DNA from: Bemisia tabaci
Lineage: Eukaryota; Arthropoda; Insecta; Hemiptera; Aleyrodidae
Length of the DNA stretch: 64,000 nucleotides
Reading direction: 5' to 3'
NCBI RefSeq assembly: GCF_918797505.1
Contig: NC_092793.1
Location: 66,149,660 to 66,213,659, forward strand
Part shown: positions 54,330-64,000 of the stretch, piece after piece
Layout of the letters: the number at the start of each line of letters is the position of its first letter
How positions within the stretch are numbered: position 1 is the first letter of the stretch
Notes under the pieces: model-generated
What the model was told of the DNA's origin: nothing
Seen by the model: only the letters and a program-made list of their open reading frames with translations
Databases searched by the model: none
Translations under genes and position numbers: made by a program

Positions 54330-54867
54330 CAATGTATCATTTTCTCATATATGTCCAGTTTTTATGTAGTCTATAAATATAATGTTAATAAAATCGTCTC
54401 ATTTTTACAATAACTGTGTACACATTTGTTTTAGATCACAAACCTGAGTGCCTTAGAGATATGACAGGATTTTTTGGCTCCTTTATTGTGACAAGTGTGC
54501 AACATCCAAGGTACGAATTATTGACGCGCCATATCAACACTTTGTGTTGGATATCTCTGCTTGTTTTTTTTTTATCTTAAGAGCTCCATGAAGTCTCCAC
54601 TGGCGTAGTCAATAAGGAGTGGATTCTCCAGTGACCATTTTCTCCATTCAAAGGTTCTCCGTAAAGTGCTATAGTGCCGTTGCGTCCAGTTTACTCAGTG
54701 ACATACGTTTGCATTTTCCCAATTTCCCGCTTTTTTCGCGACTTGCTTTAAATTTGACAACCGGACGGGGAAATATTTGCCAACTGAAATTACGAGCGTG
54801 TTGTCTCTTTTTTGGTCTGGGCTTGCGGGCGAGTTCATCTGCATTAGCAGTCGCCGCACCGGTCGCC
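54330..54867. other. Intergenic DNA, one weak exon candidate
   Basis: TTTGTTTTAG at about 54,434 is followed by an open stretch (HKPECLRDMTGFFGSF) to a stop near 54,578. It has no donor or partner, so I do not call it. Otherwise nothing is recognised. Confidence 0.25.
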
Positions 54868-55100
54868 GCACAGTGGATCGAGTCAATAAGAGATGTTTGA
54901 CATTTGGAAACTTTAAAAGCGTCTAACTCCGTATATGTAAAATTTTCAGGTGCTCAAAGTGGTTCCTTTGGTTCCCTCGTGAAATTTTCCTACAGAAACT
55001 CCCCTTAAAATTTAAAATTTGACGAAATAAACGTCAAAATTTGCAGTCCTCGTCAAAAATTTTATGTCTGACCGCTCTGATTGACTCGATCCACTGTGCG
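54868..55100. repeat. Inverted-repeat element (GCACAGTGGATCGAGTCAAT)
   Basis: Left GCACAGTGGATCGAGTCAAT with AAGAG; right CTCTGATTGACTCGATCCAC with TGTGC. Arms of about 27 bp, interior without coding capacity. Confidence 0.85.
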
Positions 55101-55379
55101 CCGTTACGAAAGCGAAGTGAGAACGCAAGTATGATTATGAGATAATTTTCCGCGCATTCCACTTCGTGCAGTGGATAGCAAAATGATTGTTTCCCAGCTC
55201 GAAATGAGTCGTGTTTTATGAACCTTGGGCTTCGTTGTCAGACCGATACCCTGGTTCACAAGGATTTCCGGTGTTGTTTAGATTCCTGGGTATGCTAACA
55301 ACTAAAAAGTTCCGCAGAAAAAAAAGTGTCAGGGGTTACACCCTAAAATTTTGGTATCGCCTCAATCTGCCGGATGATA

Positions 55380-55557
55380 CGGACATCTCGAATTAGTGGT
55401 AGCACTGCAACTCAAGTTGGGGTGGTACCGCAACATTTGGGTTAGTAAAATACTTTATTGGGGTAGGTACCCCTGTTAATTGGCTGTGGTACCTTAATTA
55501 TTAGGGGTATTGCCATTCTTAATTGGGGTAATTTCACAATTAATCGGAAATGTCCAA
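55380..55557. repeat. MITE family L, copy 2
   Basis: GGACATCTCGAATTAGTGGT at the left, mirrored CACAATTAATCGGAAATGTCC at the right. The interior has GGGGTxxTACC phrases as in 30,329-30,538. Confidence 0.65.
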
Positions 55558-55887
55558 GTCGGGACTTAACCCCTTAAGAGAGAAAATTATCGGGTGAATT
55601 TTCTGAAATTTTACGTTTTCAGCATGAAGAATATTCAGTAAAGTTTACGGAAAATCACATCAATTTGCTTTAATCATGATATTTGAAACATCAGCAGAGC
55701 TTTTGAGGCGCAACTACGAAATGCCCTTTCTGCACTCAGCGCATCAATTTTCATACTTTGATCATTCTCTTTGCCCTGAATATTCTGTTTATTTTTTTTT
55801 ACATGCACTATCTCTCTCTGAGAAGTTAGTTTTTAACCTATTTACACATTGAATTATAAGATGGTCAAGTCAGTTACCTTTAGAATG

Positions 55888-56303
55888 CACTGGAAAAAAA
55901 ACACATTGGATCTAGAGTCCAGACTCTTGAAAACATTGACAAGAAAAAATACTCTTGATTCAATCGGATTTTTGATTGAATCAAAACGAAGTTCGCTTAA
56001 ATTAAGAGGCTTCACTGGTAAAAAAACCTCTTGGACCAATGCCGCGGTGCAGTGACTTAAGAGTGCAGTTTCTTGTCGCCGGATTTCAGAGTCTTGAACT
56101 CTTGTTTCAAGCGGATTTTGCATTGAAACAAGAGTCCAGATTCTGAAAGCCGGCGACAAGAAACTGCACTCTTGAACCAAGAGGTTTTTTTTTTCCAGTG
56201 TTGCTTCTTCATTTAAGCTAGATTTTGATCGAATCAAGAGCACTTTTTCTCGTCGATGTTTTTAAGAGTCTGGACTCTAGATCCATGTTTTTTTTTCCCA
56301 GTG
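55888..56303. repeat. MITE family A with a nested family B element, TG duplication
   Basis: The outer element starts CACTGGAAAAAAAACACATT and ends TTTTTTCCCAGTG, flanked by TG. It is interrupted at 56,013-56,200. The two outer parts together give a normal family A element. Confidence 0.9.
56013..56200. repeat. MITE family B (CACTGG ends), nested
   Basis: CACTGGTAAAAAAACCTCTT to mirrored AAGAGGTTTTTTTTTTCCAG then TG, with TT on both sides. Arms share CAAGAAACTGCACTCTT. It shares the CACTGG/CCAGTG ends with family A but not the interior, so both were probably mobilised by one transposase type. Confidence 0.9.
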
Positions 56304-56486
56304 TGTCTACTCTTTTTTAATAAAATAAGTAGGTACCAAACCACGCGACGTTAGTTAGGAACCCAAAATTCCCAACAGGAGCCAAAACCCAAAATTAGTG
56401 TGTATCGAGAAAGCCCGGCAACGAGGAGTGGAGCCGACTGGAGATCGGGATCCTTAATTAAGAGTCTCTTCATCTTGCGCGGGGTT

Positions 56487-56626
56487 AATATCGTCGCTCC
56501 TCTTACGGAAGAGCGTACCTCGATTTCCACGTGAGCCTTGTTTTACATAAAACCCCATGCTTTTGGGGCTCATGCGTAAATGGAGGTACGCCGTTACGAC
56601 CGTTACGTCAGAGGAGCGACGATATC
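56487..56626. repeat. Inverted-repeat element (AATATCGTCGCTCCTCT)
   Basis: AATATCGTCGCTCCTCTTAC and GGTACGCCGTTACG-type segments are mirrored across an ATGCTTTTGGGGCTCATGCG centre; the right end is GAGGAGCGACGATATC. A stray end occurs at about 29,311-29,327. Confidence 0.8.
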
Positions 56627-57852
56627 GGTTAATTGCTGCACAAATCGTTGTTTGAGCTTGTTCTACTTTGTGGCCCTAGTCCTGTCGTCTTGGTCTCAAA
56701 TTGCTCTTCCTTCGCTCTTTGTCAAGCCAGCATTTTCAAACACCCCTCGACTTTTTCGACCCCATTTGTAGCTCTAGGTTGTTTTTGAAATTGAAATGGA
56801 AATGGAAATTGAAATGATTTTATTTATACAGGAGCCTTTTTAAGGATGTAGGTACACGTCATATACATATTTACATTGTAAGAAATAGAGGAGAGCAGTG
56901 GAGGTGAGGAGTCGTAGAGCGCGAGGGAGTGCTGTAAAGCGACTTGTATGTATGTAAGAAATAGAATATTTACATTGTGCATAACTTGGAGAAAAGTGTC
57001 CAAATAAAGTATAATCATGTGACAAAAGAGGTTTGATTTTCTGTTTTTATTGGTAATATCGGTAATATTGTTTGAAACTGAAGAGCTAAAACTGTAACTA
57101 AGGCCAAATCACGTGTCAGGGCCTCAGCTCGTAGAATGTAGATGATTTTAATTCTGGTAGTTCCATAAGGATTCGCTCGTGTAACGAGTTGGATCTAGGA
57201 AATGAAAATTGCAAAACCTTTCTCATTCCTACCAATGAGAATGAACGGCACGTGTCCGCCCACAGGAAAACGGATCTCAGGCCTCAAAAACTGAAATTGA
57301 GTTGTTGATACCAGAGCATTAAAGAGTGCCCTACGAATATTTTGGGGCAAAAAACGCTGGAAAATCTCGCATGAGTCCTGAGGTATGACGGTTTGACATT
57401 CGCAGTTCAAAGGGGGTTCTTACTCTTCATTATCTAGCCGGGAACTTAATATTCATCTGTTCCTCTGCATATAGATCTCTCTTTTTTAAGGTGTAACAAG
57501 GTTGTAAAATGGTTAAGGGCCCACACAATCTTGGGGGGAAAACAAGGTCGAAATGATCAATATTTTTGATTCTGATTGAAATTCTTGAATTTTTTGACCT
57601 TGTTTTCCTCGTAAAATAGTGTGGACCCAGCACTACTGTACCACTTTGTTACACTCAGTTCGCGGCACAATTCATGGTGTTATTCTTTGCCCCTTTTTTT
57701 AAGGTGTTGTTTACATTTTGAACGCCTAAAGCTTATGAACAAACTATGTCAATCCCAAAACGCTGTCAATTCTACAAACGAAATGGATTGAAAGCCCAAT
57801 ATATCACTGGAAAAAGGCTGCAATGTACGAATAGGCTGCCTTAAGTCGGTCT

Positions 57853-58048
57853 GAAGGCCTACGGATACGCACGGTGATTAATCGCCGCGAGTGAAAGACG
57901 AAAGCCAATAGTGAGCCTTGATTTCGATATATCGACGTCAAATGGATTGATTTCAATCCATTTGACGTCGATATATCGAAATCAAGGCTCACCATTGGCT
58001 TTCGCCGTTCACTCGCGGCGATTAATCGCCGTGTGTATCTAGGCCTTT
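57853..58048. repeat. 196-bp near-perfect hairpin (family M-like ends)
   Basis: Arms of about 95 bp around a TTGATTTCAA centre, with AAGGCCTACGGATACGCACG at the left and CGTGTGTATCTAGGCCTTT at the right. They are complementary throughout with about eight mismatches. CCATTTGACGTCGATATATC is exact in both arms. Confidence 0.9.
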
Positions 58049-58399
58049 AGAGCTTTTACGCCCAGTTCGACGGCCGGGTCAGAGGCGATTCTCAAAAGTT
58101 CCGAATCCTGAGTTTCCTCCACTCAAATGTATGTAAAACAATCGATATCTATCGAGGCAGGCTGCCTCACCCAGAATCGATTATTTATAATGGATTTAAA
58201 TGGAGATAAAACGGTGTTGCCAATTGGTGACGAGGGGGTCGGGATTATGATCCGAAGTGACGCGCGACGAGTGGAAAGTTGTTTGGTCGAATGCTGGATG
58301 CTTGGCTCCTGTGCCGCATCGGAGCGAAATTCGTCCCTTTCAACCCACTTTTATAGGTAGTCTATTTACGTTCGTACATGGCAACCCTGTCGAGTGATT

Positions 58400-58580
58400 G
58401 GGTCATCTCGTTGCGCGGGTGGGGCCCGCCCTGGCCCTGCCGAGGCTCCGGTCGCCCCGGGACGTCATTCGCGAAAGTCGTTCCGTAATGCGACACTTAA
58501 TTTTTAGCGCCGGGCAGCCTGGTTTTGCTCGCCCCCGTGTCCGTGTATGAGATGCGGGGCAAGGCGACGACCGCCGAGGT
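58400..58580. other. GC-rich CpG block
   Basis: CpG-dense, with GGGGCCCGCCCTGGCCCTGC at about 58,421. No supported exon; may be regulatory. Confidence 0.3.
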
Positions 58581-58745
58581 GGCTACAAACGACCCGTACG
58601 TTATGCTCATGCTGATCCGCAGATCTTGTTGCGCTATTAAAGTACGAATTATCGGGTGACTGGACGAGACTGAAATCCAGGCATTCCTTTTCGCGCCCCC
58701 TCTTCGGGTCCGAATACAAAATCACACCAAATACTTCATACATAG

Positions 58746-59003
58746 CAGGGTTGCCTCAGTTAGAGAAAACCAGGAAATGTCAGGGGAAATGACGAAAATA
58801 TCACAGGGAAAATTTGTTGAATCACCTTCATTTGCTTTCTAGAATGGGTTTGAGGTTTCGAACAAAAAATTTTACCTGAAAACTATTTTCAATTAGGGCT
58901 TCTTAACCATCCGCTTCATTTGTCACGGAATTATATCAAAATGTGTCAGAGAAATCAGGGAAATGTCAGGGAATTTCATTTTCTTAATTCTGTGGCAACC
59001 CTG
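58746..59003. repeat. MITE (CAGGGTTGCC...GGCAACCCTG)
   Basis: CAGGGTTGCCTCAGTTAGAG at the left; mirrored TTAATTCTGTGGCAACCCTG at the right, with GGAAATGTCAGGG segments repeated inside. Confidence 0.75.
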
Positions 59004-61345
59004 ACTTCGTCGTTTTCCCCAGCAAACAACCTAACTGCATTTTCATCCATCGGATTGCAAATTGCATTTTCCTGGGAGAGTCTTGAGCATTTCTAACTGA
59101 AAATTTCACTGATTTCTCATCTGATCTCACGCAAAAATCAGAAAAAATTTAGAAAAATTCTTCCTCTTCCCCTCAATAATTCACTGAAATGACTGCGTCA
59201 CAGTAAACGCTTATGACCGCTCCTGTGCCGCTAAAAATCAGCTCGACCGCTGCATTTTTGTTGGTGTAACTATTCCCCCCTTTTTTTATTCATCATGTTT
59301 TTTTCTCATTTGATTCAGGTTAGCAAAGTTGTACAAATATCCGTTTACACGTGAGTTTTAGCACGTAATTCTCGTTTTTAACTTTCCAATTTTTACACTC
59401 ATTCTTAACACTTTCCTGTTCTGAACGTGCTAGCGTCAGTATGGCACTTGTCGGCACTAAAGCTACTAATTTTTTCAAATGTTTAAAGTAACAAGTATCA
59501 GGAAGGACCATAAGTCTGGCAACCCCCCCTCCTTCTATACAAGGAAAAATATCATGGAACTTGGCCCGAAACCCTTCTAACGAAACACGGAATCGCTGAA
59601 AAATTTCGAGTCAGCGCAGAGAATAAGATTCTCATTAGGTCAATATGAGCTCGAGTCAAGCAAGCATCCTGTGATGGAGGACTTAAAATGTGCAATCATT
59701 GGTTTCGAAATCAATTAAGGACCCCTTCCCGTTCCTCTCGAGATTGGCGAGCGTAGAGTGGTCACTGGGCACGATTTAGTATCTGCGCGACTGCATAGTG
59801 CTCAAAGAACGATAAAGCACAGCGATGCTTTTTTCAGGGAGGCAAGGGGGAAAACAAAGAAAAATAAAAACAAAACAAATCCGTGATTGTAAACAGGGCT
59901 GCGTTTGGAGGCGTTGCGAAATTGTTGCATAGGCTCTCCGCTAACGGTACAGTGCAGTTCACTCATTGTTGCCATAGTCTATTCGCGTGATTCAGGGGCA
60001 CGCCCCCTTGCCGTTCCGAGGCACAACCCGTGAGGGAGCTATCCGATGCTTCCAAACTTTTCCGGTTGCATTCCAACAAGAGAGTTCCTAATATAAGTCA
60101 GTCTTACAGTCACTAATTAATATAAACTTTAAAAGTTGTTCTCATTACTGGTAATAGTGAGGAATAGCGTTTTGGCTGGTATCTGGGTATTGCATAAGGC
60201 ACTATCGACCCTATAGCTCTATTCTATACTTGAATTATGTATTTATCACAGTTGAGTCTTTCATTCTCTCCTTTCCGCATTATGTCTTCAAACATGAAAT
60301 TGATTGTTCCGGCCAATGCTTATTTAGCTGGATACCAAAACCAAGATTTTTAGTGTAAAGGAATGCTTTTGATATTTTTTTCTTTTTTTTCGGGGAGAGA
60401 TCAGAAAATAATAAATTGTCGTTGGCTCTACAGTTTAGGAAGGTTCTTGTAAAATGCATCTTTTTCAGTGGAAAGACAGGAGTATTTGAGAGATTTTAAA
60501 ATCTGGGAATCACTAAATTTATGTGAATTATGAGAGAGAAAGAGAAAAAAAATCGGGTTTTCCCCAGAGGGAAAATTAGTCTAATATCACTATTTTTTAG
60601 CATGTAAGTAGGAAAAAAAATCTTATCCCCTTAAATTGATGTAATTTTCTCCATTTACTTCTCAAATGAAAGATTGTTGCACAGCGAGGCAGCAGTGCTC
60701 ATTGAGAGTGGGGTTCGGGATTCGATCGTTGATAACTATTGGCGGGCCTCAGCCCCACCGCGGCAGCTCACGCGATGCCGAGCTGCAAATGCATGCGTTT
60801 TTAATTGCATCAAAGGGAAAAAGTGATTGTTTTATGCAAATTAAAAAGCCGTAACGAATAGCGCGGAGCTGTTGACCTTTGCGATGAGTGCAGATTGCCC
60901 GTGCTTGTTCGCGAGTTGCATTTGTGCCGTTGGTTGACTGTCATAACGCCCTCCGAAGACCTTTTTTCAAAGATTTTCGAAAGTGTACACCGAAAAAAAG
61001 GATCAAAATCCCAACTATACTCCTGGCTGATTTTGGCGCCGGTTATGAGAGTAGTTGCACCAGAACCCGATATTACTGTCAGATCAGCTCATTTTCTCTG
61101 AAGAACACGAACTTTGTCCCACTTTCAAACTTACCTCAGAACCTGCGGACTCTGCGGTCAGTCGAGACAATAGTAAGTTCATGGGAATTCGTTGCTGTAA
61201 TGTCGAAGTGGAGAGTTATTAGCTGATGAAGTTATATAATTAAAGTGAATATCTATTTTAGAATGATAATTTGGTCAGAGACCTCCTCGCTTTTCATCGC
61301 TTGTATTGCCAACAGATCGGCAAGATCAGAATTTTCTCTCGTCTT
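59004..61345. other. Intergenic DNA, nothing recognised
   Basis: No splice-bounded coding sequence and no clear repeat ends. Two overlapping plus frames at 60,888-61,226 are in different registers and unsupported. Confidence 0.3.
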
Positions 61346-61363
61346 CCCCCCCCCCCCCCCCCC
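61346..61363. repeat. C homopolymer (18)
   Basis: An uninterrupted C run; length may be unreliable. Confidence 0.75.
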
Positions 61364-61584
61364 AATCGACGGTCACATTTCATCAATGGCTACTAATTTT
61401 CGGGGCACACACTTTGATTCCACGCTCGAATTGGGGCTGTGTATTGTAGCTGGCGGATCATGATTGGCAGATGCCGATGTATCGCTCTGTTTTAAAAATT
61501 TGTATAATTTGAATCAAATTGGAAGAGAATAATCATTATTAGGAAGAAACCTCTTGAAAACTTGAGTACGTAAGCATGCTAACT

Positions 61585-61911
61585 CAGGGTGTCTATAGGT
61601 CCGGAATTTCCGGAAAGTACGGAATTTTCGGAAATAGTATTGATTTTTAAGGGCGTGCCCGGGCGGTCCGGAAGTACTGGAAAAGTGCAGAATTTCGCAA
61701 GAAGGTCCGGAATTTTTTCATTTTTTTGTCACCTTTGTCCTAATTTGAGTGAGAAATTCAAATTTTTGAAATTATTTGAATTTCGTGAAATGGAGGTACA
61801 GAAAAAGTACTGAATTTTTCTGTGGAGAAGGTACTGAATTTCTTGGAAATGTTCTGAAAGAGAACTGTAAAAGTACTGATTTTTGGTCAGCCTGTTTAAG
61901 TAGACACCCTG
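61585..61911. repeat. MITE family D, copy 4
   Basis: CAGGGTGTCTATAGGTCCGG to AAGTAGACACCCTG. TAACT precedes the left end and lies 2 bases past the right end, so the duplication is not clean. Confidence 0.85.
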
Positions 61912-63906
61912 TTTAACTGCAATGGCGTTTCGCGCAAGTTGGTATCGCTGCTTTTCCCGCAAGTGAATCCTTGATGGATAATCGACTCTAGGAGATGTAT
62001 CCTGCTTCGATGTACATGGATTGTTTAACACCCGTTTAAATGGGCCAAGACCAATGTTACCAACTCTTGAGAGTTGCCCCCGCTCATCCGGCTAGCTCCA
62101 TTGAAAGCTCCATCCTTCCATGTCCGTGCCGTATCTTGTCTTCGAAAATTTTCACCCCAAATCATATAAATTCCAAAGCGGGTCATAGCAACAGAGAGCT
62201 GGAGCCCGAACTCAAGGTCGTTCCTTGTCGAGAGTCCGGTCCGGAGTTGCGAGGATCTGCGGCGTGGACCGAGCGAGAGGAATTAGATGAGCCGCGCGAT
62301 ACGCGAGTGAACAATGAGACGCAGAGACAAAGACCCGGGCCTCGCTCTCGTCTCGCCGAGAAAAACCACCTAAGTGCCAAGGATATCCCCCGGAGGTTAC
62401 GCTGTTGTTGCTTAATGGGGCAGAGCACGGGAGACTAAAAGCAGACACACGACAAGGAAGAGCTGAAGGAAGATATTAGCTGGAGGATAGCGCATGCGCA
62501 GCTTGGTCCTTTTATAACCAACACTCTGGATCTAGCTCTCACCTCGGAAACTGTGTTGTCGTTCGGTCAGGTTGAACTCAGGTGGAACAACCAATGATAG
62601 ATACAACGGATGTATTGCTGGGACTCGTGGAAATATACATGGTGGCCACTTTTCAGCCATCTTGCCAGAGTCACGCTTTCGGCACGGGGCGCCTTCATTC
62701 TTACATAATACTCAACGCATTGCCACGTAGTTGCTTTAGTTGCCCACCCGATTTAAGCCCAATATGAAATTGAGTTTTCTTTCTTCATTTAGTCCCATTT
62801 CAATCATACATTTTTAGTTCATTTTCAGTTAAAGTCACCTTTTTTTTATCCGGACGACCTGGCGGCCAGCCTCAACTCTTCGTTGAAGCGATGGAACGTA
62901 ATTAAATAAAAAAGGACTATATCTCACGTGGCTTGGGCTGTATTGCGCATGTATTCATATAGGTCTTAGGGTCCATGTAACAATTTAAGAAAAGTTCATT
63001 TGGGTCAAATACGTCCAAATAACAACTCAAGTCGTGATAAAATAATAAGAGTCCATAAAATACGTAGAGTTGTAGAATGAAAATTGCCCTCGCGACCTTA
63101 AAACCAACATTTGGACTTATTCGCGCACATGAGCTTATCTGACATTGTTTCCAAATGCAGATAAATTTATACCGCATGAATGCATACTTTAACATAATCT
63201 GAGAGTAATAGGGGTCATATACATTCCATAAGAGGATTCAGTTCATTTTTATGTGGAATGCTTTAATCACATTATTTTTATTGTCAATGGTACAGATTAC
63301 TTTTGAAGGAGCATTTCCCACAAATTCGACACCGTCCATGGTAGCTCAGTATTGTTAATTATTTTCTCGTCTTAATGCCGTCTTTTCTCCGACTCCCATT
63401 AAATGATGTAGCTATGCTCACAGTCATACGCTCACATTCATTTTTTATGAGCCCTCTTTCACCTCCCTCTAGTCACTATACATGGCCGCTTTGTAACCAA
63501 GCTTCACTATTCCCCCTCCCCTCCCCCAGGGACGGACGCCGCCGTCTCCTCTCTCTAAGAAAAAAGGACGTCCAATGCACTACGCACAGCTTGGGGCCAC
63601 GACCTATAGGTCCGAGGCTGATATGACCTACTGAGTCCTCCCTTATCTATCTTTTGTATTCCATCGCCTGGCTTCTTTTTAAGACCATAGCATAGGACGC
63701 AGGTGACAAACGGATACTTAACGATCATTCATTTTACTCGAGATTTGAAATCCAAGAGACACGAATGAAAAATTAAAAAGCACAGAATGTTCCATTCTTC
63801 TTACGAATGTTCTTCGTTTTGACACGTTTCGCTTGTTTTTCTAATCATTTAAATGATTCGAGTCACCGTAGCTCATAAAATTACAATTCTTAGATCGGCC
63901 AATACT
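61912..63906. other. Intergenic DNA with a GC-rich block
   Basis: 62,200-62,400 is CpG-rich with frames on both strands (132 aa plus; 81 and 78 aa minus) that contradict each other. No repeat ends or exons are supported in the rest. Confidence 0.3.
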
Positions 63907-64000
63907 GCCGTGCTAAGGAAGAACGCCGTATGAACCTCCAGGCATTGCCAAATTTCCTTCGATAAAACACGAATTTCCTGGTGAACTCATGAATATTTTC
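63907..64000. repeat. MITE family F, left part, cut by the window end
   Basis: CTGCCGTGCTAAGGAAGAAC, GAACCTCCAGGCATTGCCAA and CTTCGATAAAACACGAATTT follow the order of the intact copies; the right end lies outside the window. Confidence 0.85.

Noticed and set aside
1..64000. CRISPR arrays, bacterial operons, rRNA genes
   Set aside because: No regularly spaced direct repeats with unique spacers, no ribosome-binding-site-led gene clusters and no rRNA-like sequence seen.

Overview
The window looks like a piece of a repeat-rich arthropod nuclear genome, most plausibly a hemipteran such as a whitefly or planthopper. It is AT-rich with short CpG-dense islands. It has no long ORFs, no bacterial-style operons, GT..AG-bounded exons, two tRNA-derived SINE copies, and dozens of short inverted-repeat elements (MITEs). 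The species assignment is inference only; no marker gene fixes it.

Layout. 1-33 kb holds no gene I can support. It is a mosaic of MITE families, two SINE copies with a tRNA-like head, small tandem duplications, a direct-repeat-flanked three-copy array (12,953-13,578) and several GC-rich islands. 33.75-34.14 kb carries a convincing 3'-terminal exon on the minus strand. 34,784-41,187 is bounded by long, partly decayed inverted repeats next to TTAA, as expected of an old about 6.4-kb TTAA-target DNA transposon. It holds a string of phase-compatible minus-strand exons of unknown function, and later MITEs have inserted into it. A second minus-strand terminal exon, with a poly(A) signal, lies just outside at 41,363-41,548.

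46,071-50,789 is a huge, almost perfect palindrome: two arms of about 2.3 kb around a spacer of about 95 nt, flanked by a 5-bp direct repeat. It lies directly upstream of the best gene in the window, a plus-strand RPA1-like single-stranded-DNA-binding protein with two OB folds (50,941-54,197). That gene is interrupted in OB fold A by a 613-bp inverted-repeat element with a 2-bp target duplication. Removing the element mentally gives a reading that lines up residue for residue with the conserved FNEQ region of RPA1.

54.2-64 kb returns to intergenic DNA with MITEs (one nested inside another), a near-perfect 195-bp hairpin, GC islands and homopolymer runs. Regions described as empty are those where I see neither splice-bounded coding sequence nor recognisable repeat structure. 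All gene models and repeat borders were made by eye and need RNA or homology support.
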